Source of the DNA: an uncultured Lacinutrix sp.
GTDB lineage: Bacteria; Bacteroidota; Bacteroidia; Flavobacteriales; Flavobacteriaceae
Reading direction: 5' to 3'
Length of the DNA stretch: 64,000 nucleotides
Assembly (NCBI RefSeq): GCF_947500605.1
Contig: NZ_CANMSJ010000001.1
Location: forward strand, 496,001-560,000
Shown here in pieces: positions 37,507 through 46,629 of the stretch; positions within the stretch are counted from its first letter, which is position 1; each line of letters begins with the position of its first letter. Under the pieces are notes generated by a model that ran no database searches, was not told the DNA's origin, and was given only the letters and a program-made list of their open reading frames with translations. The translations under genes were made by a program, and so were the position numbers.

Positions 37507-38775
37507 TTATTCCGCTTTAAGCGTTGTTTTAAATAAACTCGGTTTAACAGTTACCATAACCCAAGCCCAATTGTTAGTATTATCTCTATTACCTGCTTTT
37601 AAAACCTCTAATGTTTCTGTTGCAAATAATTGCGAATAGCCTGCTTGAAAGCTAACATCTTTTGTCCAACTGTAACCTAAAACCAAATCTAGTTCGGTGC
37701 CTAAAGTATTACTCATTTCCTTTTCTGTACTATCAACTACAGTTGCTGCAGAAGAAAATAAATGAGGCATTAATTTTACCGAAAATTTATCTTTTTTATA
37801 AGCTAATGTTGCATTAATATCTATTAAGCCAACTGAGTTAGCATGATTTCCAACATAAAAATAGTCCATTAAACCATTAAATTTATGATTGGTTCCAAAC
37901 CAAGGATTAAAAGATTTAAGTGTATTACTTTTAGCATCCATATCGGTACCAGAAAGATACTCTGCACCTAAACCTGCTTTAAATTTATTATTAATACTAT
38001 AATTAGTATTTGCTGCAATATTAAAAGCACTTAGATTTACACCTGCAATTTTTCCTGTTTGAAAATAGATTGAAGCATCGGTATCAATTTTATTTTTATT
38101 AAAGGTAACTCTAGAACCAATGGTTTGGTTATAATCTACTCTTTGCTCCTCGCTATCGCTATCATTATAAAATGCCAAACCGTTATTCAAAATTAAAAAA
38201 CTAAAATCTACAGATTTAAAATTGGTATGATACCATAAGTATTGAAATGCCTTATAGTTATTTATAGCATAATCCGTATTAAACAGTGTTTCAGAATTTT
38301 CGTTCATTGCTAAACCAAAATCCAAACGATGTTTTGCATTGGGTTTATAAGTTGCCACTAAAGCATCATGACTTCTGGCTTGTTGCGCCCAACCTACATT
38401 ACCAAAGATTCTTTGATCGTCGTAAGCAATCTCTTGCCTTCCTAATTTTAAAGACAACTTTGTATCTAATTTTAACTCTGCCCAAGCTTCATGTATAGCT
38501 GTTCCATTATTATCTGAAAGTCCCAAAGTAGCAACGTCTCCCCAAACTCTAACATTTTGAAACACAACATAAGCATTTAACTTTTCGCTACCATATTTTA
38601 AATTTAAACGTGTACGTTGAGATACATATGTTGCTGCATCAACGTCGTTTGGTCTTAAAGTTTTATAACCATTTCTGTATTCTAGTCGTGGTCTTAATTC
38701 AGTAGAAATTTCGAATTCTTGCGCATAAGTAGTCATTACAACTCCTAAGCATAGGATTGTTAATATGGTTTTCAT
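37507..38775 (-). CDS. Alginate_exp-like outer-membrane porin of the nirK operon
   Basis: A 422-residue protein with a signal peptide (MKTILTILCLGVVMTTYAQ). The mature chain is an alternating beta pattern ending in an aromatic-rich strand. The family-typical ELRPRLEYRNGY...QRTRLNLKYGSEKLNAYVVFQNVRVWGD followed by LKLGRQEIAYDDQRIFGNVGWAQQARSHDA points to an AlgE-like (Alginate_exp) beta-barrel. Its place at the end of the nirK operon suggests a diffusion route for nitrite or a copper species, which is inferred from context only. Confidence 0.8.
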   Translation of the reverse strand: MKTILTILCLGVVMTTYAQEFEISTELRPRLEYRNGYKTLRPNDVDAATYVSQRTRLNLKYGSEKLNAYVVFQNVRVWGDVATLGLSDNNGTAIHEAWAELKLDTKLSLKLGRQEIAYDDQRIFGNVGWAQQARSHDALVATYKPNAKHRLDFGLAMNENSETLFNTDYAINNYKAFQYLWYHTNFKSVDFSFLILNNGLAFYNDSDSEEQRVDYNQTIGSRVTFNKNKIDTDASIYFQTGKIAGVNLSAFNIAANTNYSINNKFKAGLGAEYLSGTDMDAKSNTLKSFNPWFGTNHKFNGLMDYFYVGNHANSVGLIDINATLAYKKDKFSVKLMPHLFSSAATVVDSTEKEMSNTLGTELDLVLGYSWTKDVSFQAGYSQLFATETLEVLKAGNRDNTNNWAWVMVTVKPSLFKTTLKAE

Positions 38776-38785
38776 CTTTATTATT

Positions 38786-39502
38786 TTATTGGGTTAACTC
38801 TAAAATAGCGTCTATAGTTTCTTTGTTATTGACACCTAAACCTTCTTGTTGGTGTTTTAATTCTCCTTCTGCATTGAATACACTTATAATATTTGAGTGA
38901 GAGAAATCTATGGGTGAAATCTCTTTATATTTTACAGATAATACGTTAGCAAATTCTCTTATACCACTTTCTGTACCTTGCAAAAAAGTCCATTGCTCAC
39001 CATCCATAGCATTTTCTATAGCAAATGTTTTTAAACGCTCTGGAGTATCTGTTTCGGGATCGATACTTATTAATACAAATTGTAAATTTTTAATGTTATT
39101 GTCTGGAACTTTAGCTTCAATACTTCTCATATCTGCTACTAATCTTGGACAAGCCGCTTTGCAAGACGTATAAATCATGACCATTACCAAGGTTTTTCCT
39201 TTTAATGCTTTAAGCTGAATATCTTCACCTTCTTCTGTATACCATGTACTCGTTAAATTGAAAATTGATTCTTCAGAAATTTCAGCATTTATCAATTTTT
39301 CTGAAGCTTTTTCTATCTGTTTTAAATTCATTTTACAAATAGAACAACTTCCTGGTTCTCTATAAGTTTTATCGCCTTCGCATTGCATAGGACATTGATA
39401 AACTGCTAGATCATTTTCTAAACTATTTGAGGTCTCTGTTTTGCACGAAACCAATGTTATGAGCAATAATAACACACTTGTAATTACTTTTAATTGTTTC
39501 AT
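38786..39502 (-). CDS. HMBD-SCO1/SenC copper chaperone lipoprotein
   Basis: A 238-residue lipoprotein starting at the ATG at 39502 (MKQLKVITSVLLLLITLVSC, lipobox Cys). The ORF track start, 27 nt earlier, would overlap the nirV-like gene. A heavy-metal-binding domain (YQCPMQCEGDKTYREPGSCSICKMNL) precedes the SCO domain. The SCO copper site is complete: CxxxC in TSCKAACPRL and a distal His in FSHSNII. SCO proteins deliver Cu to CuA or nitrite reductase. Its co-transcription with nirK suggests it supplies the NirK copper centres. Confidence 0.87.
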   Translation of the reverse strand: MKQLKVITSVLLLLITLVSCKTETSNSLENDLAVYQCPMQCEGDKTYREPGSCSICKMNLKQIEKASEKLINAEISEESIFNLTSTWYTEEGEDIQLKALKGKTLVMVMIYTSCKAACPRLVADMRSIEAKVPDNNIKNLQFVLISIDPETDTPERLKTFAIENAMDGEQWTFLQGTESGIREFANVLSVKYKEISPIDFSHSNIISVFNAEGELKHQQEGLGVNNKETIDAILELTQ

Positions 39503-39506
39503 TTTT

Positions 39507-40286
39507 CTATTTTTTAATATCTTGAACACATCTAAATCCTAAGTTTTTCATAGAATATTTGGCTTTTAAACTTCCTCTAATAGCGTAACGCATAAAGGCA
39601 GCATAGTTCATTAAATCTGTAGCATTTATAGCCGCGCTTCCGCAGAATAAATTACTATCTTTATCTACATCTTTTCTAGATTCTCCGGTTATTAACACCG
39701 AATTAAAATCTAGGGTCCACTCCCAAACCAAACCATGTAAGTCGAAAACTCCCCAAGCATTTTTAGGTGTTTGACCTATACTATTTTCATTAGATCGTGG
39801 TGCTTCATACCAAGCCAAAATTTGTTGGTTATAAGATTTTTTAACTCGTGCATCTTTAGTCGTTTCATCTGCCATTGCTACATATTCCCATTCGTCTATT
39901 GTTGGTAAACGTTTGTCTTGGCATTCGCAATAAGCTTTAGCAGCAAACCATGAAATGTATGTAATTGGGCTTTCTGTATTAGTAGAATCTTTAAGTTCTA
40001 AATTATTTTTCCAATTAGATAAATAGCTTTTATCAGCAAATAATTTTATAACATTAGATTTTTGCCATATCGGAAACGCTTTTACAAATTTTAGGTATTC
40101 TTTAGTTGTTACAGGATAAACATCCATTTTAAAATCTTTAACCTCAACTACTGTAGAGTCGCGACCATATAATGGCAAATACCTACTACCCTCTATTAAA
40201 ACCATGTCTTTAGCCTGTGCAAACAAGTAAGATTGAAACATTAAACAAAGTAAAAACAAGCTAAAGATTTTGGTTTTTATGTACAT
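39507..40286 (-). CDS. nirV: NirV-like formylglycine-generating-enzyme-family protein
   Basis: A 259-residue exported protein (signal peptide ending LFAQA) of the FGE-sulfatase (SUMF1) superfamily: MVLIEGSRYLPLYGRDS, MDVYPVTTKEYLKFV, ISWFAAKAYCECQDKRLPTIDEWEYVA, WGVFDLHGLVWEWTLD and LGFRCVQ. The Cys pair of catalytic FGE is not evident. NirV proteins of this family accompany nirK in many denitrifiers, which fits the 3-nt gap to nirK here; their exact role is not settled. The symbol rests on context plus family. Confidence 0.75.
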   Translation of the reverse strand: MYIKTKIFSLFLLCLMFQSYLFAQAKDMVLIEGSRYLPLYGRDSTVVEVKDFKMDVYPVTTKEYLKFVKAFPIWQKSNVIKLFADKSYLSNWKNNLELKDSTNTESPITYISWFAAKAYCECQDKRLPTIDEWEYVAMADETTKDARVKKSYNQQILAWYEAPRSNENSIGQTPKNAWGVFDLHGLVWEWTLDFNSVLITGESRKDVDKDSNLFCGSAAINATDLMNYAAFMRYAIRGSLKAKYSMKNLGFRCVQDIKK

Positions 40287-40289
40287 GTT

Positions 40290-41735
40290 TTATTTGTTTT
40301 TTACGTCTTCAACCATTTTTCTAGTCACTACTTTTTTAGAGTTTCCCCAACTATTATAAACATAAGTCAATACGTTTGCAATATCATCTGGAGAGAGAGA
40401 CTGTCTCGTCATAACACTATTGTATTTTGCGCCGTTAACAGTAATTTCTCCTGTTAAACCATTAATTACAACACCAATTGCACGGTCCACATCTGCATTT
40501 AAATAATCTGACTTTGCTAATGGAGGAAACGCGTTTGGAATACCTTGTCCTTCTGCTTGATGACAAGCAAAACAGGTTTGCATGTATGTTTCTTTACCAA
40601 ATTTCATTTGTTCTTCAAAAGATTTTGCAGGAATCTCGGACGCTACAATTTCGTTTGTAGTTGGCATATTTTGTATTCCAGGTCCTTCTGGTAAATAAAT
40701 ACCTTCACGTATCTCTCCAGAATATAATTTTTTATCTTTCTCTCCTTCAACTTTTAACATCCCTAAAGCACCTTTATTAAAGGCTCTAAAAATAGAATGA
40801 TCTACCAAAATAAAAGTTCCAGGTACATCTACTTTAAACTCAACAATAGCTGCGCCTCCTGCTGGTATTAGTGTTGTTTGTACATTTTCATTAATTAAGT
40901 CTCCTCCTTCTACATGTACTTTATCAAATATTTCACCAATAACATGAAAAGAAGACACTAAGTTTGGTCCACCATTACCTACATAAAGTCTTACCGTTTC
41001 TCCTACTTTAGCGGTAAGCGCGTTATCACCAGTTAAAGCACCAACACTACCATTAAAAACAACGTAATCTGCATTTTCGTCGACCGCTTTTTGCATATCG
41101 AAAGGTTGTAGTCCTCGTTCACCATTTTTACCTTTAGTGTAAAAATCGCCTTGCATGATATAATATTCTTTATCTACTTGTGGTAATCCGCCTTCTGGTT
41201 CAACTAAAATTAAACCATACATACCATTTGCAATATGCATTCCTACCGGTGCTGTTGCACAATGATAAACAAATAACCCAGGATTTAAAGTTTTAAAAGA
41301 AAACGTTTTTTCGTGTCCTGGAGCTACAAAAGAAGACTCCGCTCCTCCGCCAGGTCCTGTAACCGCATGTAAATCGATATTGTGCGGTAATTTATTATCT
41401 GGGTGGTTTGATAATGTAAACTCTACCTCATCACCAACGCGAGTTCTAATAAAACTTCCTGGAACAGAGCCGCCAAAGGTCCAATAATTATAAGTTGTAC
41501 CATCTGTCATGGTTCCTACTTTTTCTAAAATTTCCATATTAACAATTAGCTTTTTAGCTTTTCGTCTTCCTACAGCTGTGGGTACATGCGGTGGTGCTGT
41601 TAATTCTGCCAGCATTTCTCTATTTACAGAAATTTCTGAGGTTTCTAAGTGTTCTTCCGTATTGCTCTTTTTACATGATGTAAAAAAAAGCATTCCTAGC
41701 AATACACTACTTAGCAATACATTTACTTGTTTCAT
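40290..41735 (-). CDS. nirK: Copper nitrite reductase NirK with fused cytochrome c
   Basis: A 481-residue lipoprotein (FFTSC lipobox) that reduces nitrite to NO in the periplasm. Two cupredoxin domains hold type-1 Cu ligands in [16 protein letters not shown] and type-2 ligands in PHNIDLHAV (with the catalytic Asp), [10 protein letters not shown] and [10 protein letters not shown]. Residues about 385-481 form a cytochrome c domain ([11 protein letters not shown], Met near YNSVM) that can pass electrons straight to the type-1 copper. It is first in the operon with nirV, SCO and porin genes. Expression is probably driven by the Fnr box at 41835. Confidence 0.93.
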   Translation of the reverse strand: MKQVNVLLSSVLLGMLFFTSCKKSNTEEHLETSEISVNREMLAELTAPPHVPTAVGRRKAKKLIVNMEILEKVGTMTDGTTYNYWTFGGSVPGSFIRTRVGDEVEFTLSNHPDNKLPHNIDLHAVTGPGGGAESSFVAPGHEKTFSFKTLNPGLFVYHCATAPVGMHIANGMYGLILVEPEGGLPQVDKEYYIMQGDFYTKGKNGERGLQPFDMQKAVDENADYVVFNGSVGALTGDNALTAKVGETVRLYVGNGGPNLVSSFHVIGEIFDKVHVEGGDLINENVQTTLIPAGGAAIVEFKVDVPGTFILVDHSIFRAFNKGALGMLKVEGEKDKKLYSGEIREGIYLPEGPGIQNMPTTNEIVASEIPAKSFEEQMKFGKETYMQTCFACHQAEGQGIPNAFPPLAKSDYLNADVDRAIGVVINGLTGEITVNGAKYNSVMTRQSLSPDDIANVLTYVYNSWGNSKKVVTRKMVEDVKNK

Positions 41736-41834
41736 TTTGGTTATAGTTTTAGTGTTATAAATCTGTATTAATATAAATAGGACAAAAACATCCTTTATAT
41801 AATCAAATGTAGTAGAGATTCGTTAGATAAAAGG

Positions 41835-41846
41835 TGACAATTATCA
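41835..41846. promoter_or_regulatory. Fnr-type box between nirK and a stress-protein gene
   Basis: TGACAATTATCA (centre 41840.5). Exactly 36.5 nt to the right ends TATATTTA (41870-41877, plus-strand -7 for the usp gene). Exactly 36.5 nt to the left ends TACATTTG (41811-41804, minus-strand -7 for nirK). One box thus appears to serve both divergent units. Confidence 0.7.
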
Positions 41847-41894
41847 TGTTATGAAATAATAATTCTTAATATATTTATGTTAAATAATTTAGGA

Positions 41895-42728
41895 ATGAAA
41901 AAGATACTATTACCCACAGATTTTTCAAAAAACTCAAAGAATGCTATCGATTATGCTATGGCATTATGTGAAAAATGGAAATGCACTTTTTATATATTAA
42001 ACGTGCAAAAACAATCGGGATTTATACTGGACGATTTAATGGCAGCACCGGTAAACTCTTCCATACACAATGCCGTTGCAGATGATAACGAAGAAGATTT
42101 AAATAAGTTTATCTCTAAGTTGAAAAAACAAAACATAAATAAAAATTACACTTTTGAATCTCTTTTTGATTTTGATAGTCTTACAGCTTCCATAAACCAA
42201 GTTGTAAAAGCCAAAAACATAGATTTAATAATTATGGGTACAAATGGCGCTACTGGTGCAAAAGAAGTAGTCTTTGGTAGTAATACACTAAATACAATTA
42301 GAAAAACAGATTGTCCTATTTTAATAATTCCAGAAAATTATAAATTTACTAGCATCGATAGCATACTATTTACAACAGAAAATTGTGAAGATTTTAATGC
42401 ACATGGCATTAAGCCTTTATTAGATATTATTACTACTTATAAATCTAAACTAAATGTAATAGATATAGACTTTGCTAACTATCCAAATAGTACTAAAAAC
42501 CATAACAGTGATTTAAAAGCTCTTTTTGGTGCTCAACCTTATACTTATCATTTAATTAAAAAAGTGCCTTACCCAATGGCTATAAATACGGTTACACAGT
42601 TGTTTGATTATAATTTACATTCGTTATTTATAGAATCTAAATCTTTTTTAGAACGTTTTATCTATGGTTCTGTTACTAACGAAATTAGTTATAATTCTAC
42701 TCTACCACTACTCATTTTACGTAAGTAG
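41895..42728 (+). CDS. Universal stress protein (two UspA domains)
   Basis: A 277-residue cytosolic protein starting at the ATG at 41895 (MKKILLPTDFSKNSKNAI, preceded by AGGA). The ORF track starts at 41877, but that codon overlaps the predicted -7 element of the Fnr-type promoter and the N-terminal extension is not found in its paralogues. The first UspA domain ends with the nucleotide-binding GTNGATGAKEVVFGSNT motif; the second domain is degenerate. Such proteins support survival under oxygen limitation. Fnr control is predicted. Confidence 0.88.
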   Translation: MKKILLPTDFSKNSKNAIDYAMALCEKWKCTFYILNVQKQSGFILDDLMAAPVNSSIHNAVADDNEEDLNKFISKLKKQNINKNYTFESLFDFDSLTASINQVVKAKNIDLIIMGTNGATGAKEVVFGSNTLNTIRKTDCPILIIPENYKFTSIDSILFTTENCEDFNAHGIKPLLDIITTYKSKLNVIDIDFANYPNSTKNHNSDLKALFGAQPYTYHLIKKVPYPMAINTVTQLFDYNLHSLFIESKSFLERFIYGSVTNEISYNSTLPLLILRK

Positions 42729-42742
42729 CGGTAAAGTACAAT

Positions 42743-43381
42743 TTACTCAACCACAAGTAGATTATTCTCTTTCAAGGTTTTAATTAGTGTTTTAGTATAA
42801 TCTTTAATGTTTCTTTTACTATTGGAAGACTTGGTTACCTCTATGGTGCCTTGCCATAATAATTCGCGTTCTTTTCCAGGACATATACAATACAAAGAAG
42901 TTTCTGTAGAATAAACAATATAATGTGCTGGTTCTTTATCAAAAAATAAATTTTGATTTCCATAATAATACTTATCAAAGGTATTATGTTTTCCTTTTTC
43001 AACCGCATCGTAAACAGCAATTAAAGGTACTTTGGTTTGCTGTCCAACAACCTTAGTTAACACGATAGCATCAAAACCTGCTTCTAATAATTGAGATTCC
43101 AAAGCATTTAACTCTTCAATTGTCTGTTTTCTGTTAGTAAAAGACGTTTCAAAGAAATCTACACTTTTAACAGCATTTACATTTTCTTTATCTAAAGCTT
43201 CAGCTACATTTTTTTCAAAACTGCTTCTTAATTCTTTATTTGCTGTCATACCAATTACTAATACTTTACTAGCTTCAAAAGTATAAGTCTCTGGATTTTT
43301 ATAAGCCTTAATTAATTTACTCGATGAGCAACCAGAACAGAATATTACAATTAAAAATACGGTTGTAATTAATTTATTCAT
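42743..43381 (-). CDS. Hypothetical lipoprotein in the usp operon
   Basis: A 212-residue lipoprotein (VIFCSGC lipobox). The body has alternating strands and helices (KVLVIGMTANKELRSSFEKNVAEALDKENV...) that recall the DUF4136-like or cell-envelope 'lipoprotein with Rossmann-like core' pattern, but I do not recognise a family. It ends the minus-strand cluster of usp genes (43389 gene 7 nt upstream). Function unknown; co-expression with stress proteins is likely. Confidence 0.6.
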   Translation of the reverse strand: MNKLITTVFLIVIFCSGCSSSKLIKAYKNPETYTFEASKVLVIGMTANKELRSSFEKNVAEALDKENVNAVKSVDFFETSFTNRKQTIEELNALESQLLEAGFDAIVLTKVVGQQTKVPLIAVYDAVEKGKHNTFDKYYYGNQNLFFDKEPAHYIVYSTETSLYCICPGKERELLWQGTIEVTKSSNSKRNIKDYTKTLIKTLKENNLLVVE

Positions 43382-43388
43382 CTTTATA

Positions 43389-43832
43389 TTAATTTAGTAA
43401 GCGTTTACTTTTATTCATTTTCATTATCTCTTTTATTAGACCATAAATTTGCTTTTTTAATGTTTTAAATTTTGCATTAAAAGCTATAGTTTCGAACATA
43501 ACTTTATAATGTCCATCCTTATAATCTTCTAATTCATTTGGCACAATAACATTATCTAATAATGTTTGAAGATTATTTTTATGTTCTTCTACTTTAAAAA
43601 GTAATACTTTTAATTCTTTCTGTAATTCAACAAGCGCTGTTGCAATAGCTTTGCTTTCTTCAAAAGTTTTTTCTGAAATTAAATCTATAGTATACTCCTT
43701 TATTAATTCGTTTAAGAAATCTAATTCATCTCTTTTAAAGAGAAGATGTGATATAGAAGTAAGCGTATCTTGATGCAGTTCTTCTGGATTGTGAAACTTG
43801 ATAAACTTTAATTGTGTGTGTCCTTTATTCAT
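43389..43832 (-). CDS. Helical hypothetical protein in the usp operon
   Basis: A 147-residue soluble protein, almost all alpha-helical and rich in Leu, Lys and Glu (LKVLLFKVEEHKNNLQTLLDNVIVPNELED). The spacing of helices suggests a helical bundle or coiled-coil; no family is recognised. It lies 51 nt after the 43884 usp gene and 7 nt before the 42743 lipoprotein on the same strand, so it belongs to the stress-protein operon. Confidence 0.55.
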   Translation of the reverse strand: MNKGHTQLKFIKFHNPEELHQDTLTSISHLLFKRDELDFLNELIKEYTIDLISEKTFEESKAIATALVELQKELKVLLFKVEEHKNNLQTLLDNVIVPNELEDYKDGHYKVMFETIAFNAKFKTLKKQIYGLIKEIMKMNKSKRLLN

Positions 43833-43883
43833 AACTTTTATATGTTAAATGGTATCGATGTATAAATTTTGTATAATAAAATA

Positions 43884-44741
43884 TTAAAGGCTTTCAATTC
43901 TTTCTTCTGAAGGAATAACTAAAAAAGGCACATTAGTATGATACACCATTTTATTGATAACAGGTGTAAATAATAGGTTTTCGAAAAAGCTATGCTTGTT
44001 ATGAATCATCACTAAAAAATTAATCTTATTTTCTATCTCGAAGGCCTTTATAACTTCAATTAAATCTTGATCCTCTCCTATATGAAACTCGTGAGCATTA
44101 TCTATAAAAAAGGCATCTAAAAATACTTTCATACGTTTTTGTTCTTCCTCTAAAGGAAGATGGTAATATGCGTTTAAAAAATGCAATTTTGAACTGTGTT
44201 CTTTACATACATCTCTAATAAGATCTAAGTAGCGATTAGATTTTTCAAGTTTATAATCTGTTGGAAATAATATGTTTTTGGGTGTTTCAAACTTAAAATT
44301 AGATGGCACAGCAATTACTGGACATTTTAGTTTTTTAATGGCGTACATTGTTTGCGATCCTAAAAACACTTCTTTAGCTCCAGTTGCTCCTTTGGTACCC
44401 ATTACTACTATATCTATAGCGTTTTTACTTATAAAATCTATAAGTTCTGGAATAAGCAGATTAAAAGCGGATATAGAGGTAAATGTATGCTTACTGTTAT
44501 GCCATTCTTTGTCAATTGTTTCTTCTAATGCTTTTAAATTTGAATTGGCAGCTTCTTTTTCTATTTCATAAATTTTTAATGCGCTATAACTATCTAACAC
44601 ATTTCCAGAGCTTATAGTTGCAGGTGTATATGTATGAAGAATATAAAATGTACATTCAACATCTTTATAAAATTGTACAGCATACGAGATGGCATTGTAT
44701 GCATTTTCCGAAAAATCTGTTGGTAATAAAATACGTTTCAT
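43884..44741 (-). CDS. Universal stress protein (two UspA domains)
   Basis: A 285-residue cytosolic protein. The N-terminus MKRILLPTDFSENAYNAISYAV is a perfect UspA start. The nucleotide-binding loop of domain 1 is MGTKGATGAKEVFLGSQT. Domain 2 begins near PKNILFPTDY and lacks the G-2x-G-9x-G motif, as in the paralogues. It is co-transcribed with the 44759 usp gene (17-nt gap). Confidence 0.9.
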   Translation of the reverse strand: MKRILLPTDFSENAYNAISYAVQFYKDVECTFYILHTYTPATISSGNVLDSYSALKIYEIEKEAANSNLKALEETIDKEWHNSKHTFTSISAFNLLIPELIDFISKNAIDIVVMGTKGATGAKEVFLGSQTMYAIKKLKCPVIAVPSNFKFETPKNILFPTDYKLEKSNRYLDLIRDVCKEHSSKLHFLNAYYHLPLEEEQKRMKVFLDAFFIDNAHEFHIGEDQDLIEVIKAFEIENKINFLVMIHNKHSFFENLLFTPVINKMVYHTNVPFLVIPSEERIESL

Positions 44742-44758
44742 CTATCTAGTTTTTAAAG

Positions 44759-45607
44759 TTATTCTCTGCGTAAATTTTGAAGTACGAGAAATGGAATTTT
44801 AATCTCTAAACCTATTTTGTCTATGGTAGAATTGTAAAGTATATCTTCAAGATACGTGTGCTTTTCATTAACCATAACAAGTAAATCTATATCTTGTTCT
44901 TTAATTGTTTTATTAATAGTATCTGTAACATTGTCCTCGGGTACTTGTGCAAACAAAAACTTATTATCACTAAAACAACTATTTAAAAAACTTTGGTTAT
45001 CCTGTTGTCTGTGCGATAAATGTTTCGCTTTAGAGACATATAACATATTAATTGTAGAGACATAATTCTTAGCGATACTACTTACTAGTTTTAACTCTCT
45101 TCGCTTAAAAGGAATCATATAATCTGTTGGAAATAATACCTTTTTAGGATGCATATCATGGTATGTAGCCGGAACTGCCAAAACTGGACATTGTACATAT
45201 TTAATAACTTTTATAGTATTACTACCAAAGGTTACTTTAGGGTTATTTGTTTTTCCCTTTGTACCCATAACTATTACATCTATATTTTCGCTGTCTACAA
45301 AGTCATTAATAACATCTACAATACTCCCAAATCTTGATTGCCTGTTGTAAACATGTCTTGGGTTTGGAGAAAGTTCAAGCATTTCTGCAACTACTTTTTG
45401 CAATCTTATATCTACATTTTGTTGAACTTTGTCTTTGTATTCTTCTAAATACTCTCTAGACATTTCGATTGTATTCTCGTATACCTCATCTGCAAAGGCA
45501 TGAACTATCATTATCTCGCTTTTATCATATTTAAATAATTCTAAAGCATATTTAATAGCATTTGTTGCTGTTTCGGAAAAATCGGTGGAGATAAGTATCT
45601 TTTTCAT
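44759..45607 (-). CDS. Universal stress protein (two UspA domains)
   Basis: A 282-residue paralogue (MKKILISTDFSETATNAIKYAL; binding loop MGTKGKTNNPKVTFGSNT; second domain from PKKVLFPTDY). It is first in a four-gene minus-strand operon (usp, usp, helical protein, lipoprotein). Its promoter is the Fnr-type unit at 45668: box centre 45673.5 and -7 TAGCTTTG ending at 45637, with a predicted leader of about 24 nt. Confidence 0.9.
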   Translation of the reverse strand: MKKILISTDFSETATNAIKYALELFKYDKSEIMIVHAFADEVYENTIEMSREYLEEYKDKVQQNVDIRLQKVVAEMLELSPNPRHVYNRQSRFGSIVDVINDFVDSENIDVIVMGTKGKTNNPKVTFGSNTIKVIKYVQCPVLAVPATYHDMHPKKVLFPTDYMIPFKRRELKLVSSIAKNYVSTINMLYVSKAKHLSHRQQDNQSFLNSCFSDNKFLFAQVPEDNVTDTINKTIKEQDIDLLVMVNEKHTYLEDILYNSTIDKIGLEIKIPFLVLQNLRRE

Positions 45608-45636
45608 ATTAGTTCTATTAATAATGATTAATACTC

Positions 45637-45644
45637 CAAAGCTA
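45637..45644 (-). promoter_or_regulatory. -7 element of the usp operon
   Basis: TAGCTTTG on the minus strand, ending exactly 36.5 nt from the Fnr-box centre (45673.5). Confidence 0.65.
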
Positions 45645-45667
45645 TAACAGATACTTAATAATTGAAA

Positions 45668-45679
45668 TGATATATATCA
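45668..45679 (-). promoter_or_regulatory. Fnr-type box of the four-gene usp operon
   Basis: TGATATATATCA, a perfect 12-nt palindrome with the TGAT-N4-ATCA core, at the class II position of the -7 element at 45644-45637. Confidence 0.7.
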
Positions 45680-45692
45680 GTTAATGAAGACT

Positions 45693-46532
45693 TTATTCAT
45701 GTAAAACTAAAAATGGAACATTGGTATGGTAACTCATTTTAACAACAGATGGTTTAAATAAAAGCATTTCGAAGAAATTAAGGTTCTTAGCTATTATTGC
45801 AACCATATCTATATGCATAGAATCTATAAACTCTTGCAATCCTTCTTGAAAATTTAAATGATTTACTTTATGGAAGCTACTGCTAGTAACTGTTTTAAAA
45901 TAGTCTTTTAAATAACTTCTGTTTTTTAATTGAGACTGTGTTAATGCCACTTTTGGGTTTACAATTCTAATCACTTTAACGCTAGAGTTATGCAAGTTAG
46001 AAATTGCTGTTAGTGTGTTTAAAACTTTACTTTTATAAATAGAATTATAGTCTGTTGGAAATACAATATTGAAAGGAATAGAAAACTTTGCGTTTTTAGG
46101 TATAACTAAAACAGGACATTGAATTTTTGTAATTACAGTTTGAGCATGAGTTCCAATAATTTTATTTTTACTAGCAGAAAAACCTTGAGTTCCCATTACA
46201 ATTAAATCAATTTCGTACTTATCTACCAATTGCTTTAAACCTTCTGTAAAACTATTTTTTAAATGCTCTATAACAATATTAGAAGCTTTTAGAGAAGAAG
46301 TATCCAGCATTTTATCTCTATTATTTTGTAAAGCTTCAATAACTTGATGCTCTGAAGACATCTCACCTGTTATGTAACTATTTATAGCTTCGAATGCTGG
46401 TGGTAGTGTACTTGGATGCTCTATATGTGCTAAAATAAAATTAACCTCATCATTACCAAAAAAAGCTTGTGCAAATTGCGTAGCATTCCAGGCATTTTCT
46501 GAAAAGTCTGTTGGAATTAAAATATTCTTCAT
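45693..46532 (-). CDS. Universal stress protein (two UspA domains)
   Basis: A 279-residue paralogue (MKNILIPTDFSENAWNATQFAQ; binding loop MGTQGFSASKNKIIGTHA, somewhat altered; second domain from PFNIVFPTDY). It has its own Fnr-type promoter (box 46607-46618, -7 TACTTTTG 46583-46576) and ends just before the next Fnr box. The altered binding loop may weaken ATP binding compared with its paralogues. Confidence 0.88.
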   Translation of the reverse strand: MKNILIPTDFSENAWNATQFAQAFFGNDEVNFILAHIEHPSTLPPAFEAINSYITGEMSSEHQVIEALQNNRDKMLDTSSLKASNIVIEHLKNSFTEGLKQLVDKYEIDLIVMGTQGFSASKNKIIGTHAQTVITKIQCPVLVIPKNAKFSIPFNIVFPTDYNSIYKSKVLNTLTAISNLHNSSVKVIRIVNPKVALTQSQLKNRSYLKDYFKTVTSSSFHKVNHLNFQEGLQEFIDSMHIDMVAIIAKNLNFFEMLLFKPSVVKMSYHTNVPFLVLHE

Positions 46533-46606
46533 TACTAATGTTAATTACTACATATTTTAAGAAATATGCTGTAAACAAAAGTATTAAGCGCTTTTATATC
46601 AAATAA

Positions 46607-46618
46607 TGATAAATATCA
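46607..46618 (-). promoter_or_regulatory. Fnr-type box of the 46532 usp gene
   Basis: TGATAAATATCA (centre 46612.5). The minus-strand -7 TACTTTTG (46583-46576) ends exactly 36.5 nt from the centre. It lies just past the end of the response-regulator gene. Confidence 0.7.
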
Positions 46619-46629
46619 GTAAACCAAGA

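Noticed and set aside
39620-39660. Possible copy of the GCTTTCGCGGAAGC repeat in the nirV-like gene
   Set aside because: Only a short GCGCTTCCGC match is present and the coding sequence explains it.
45149-45337. 62-aa plus-strand ORF opposite a usp gene
   Set aside because: It overlaps a conserved UspA domain in antisense and has no start signal.
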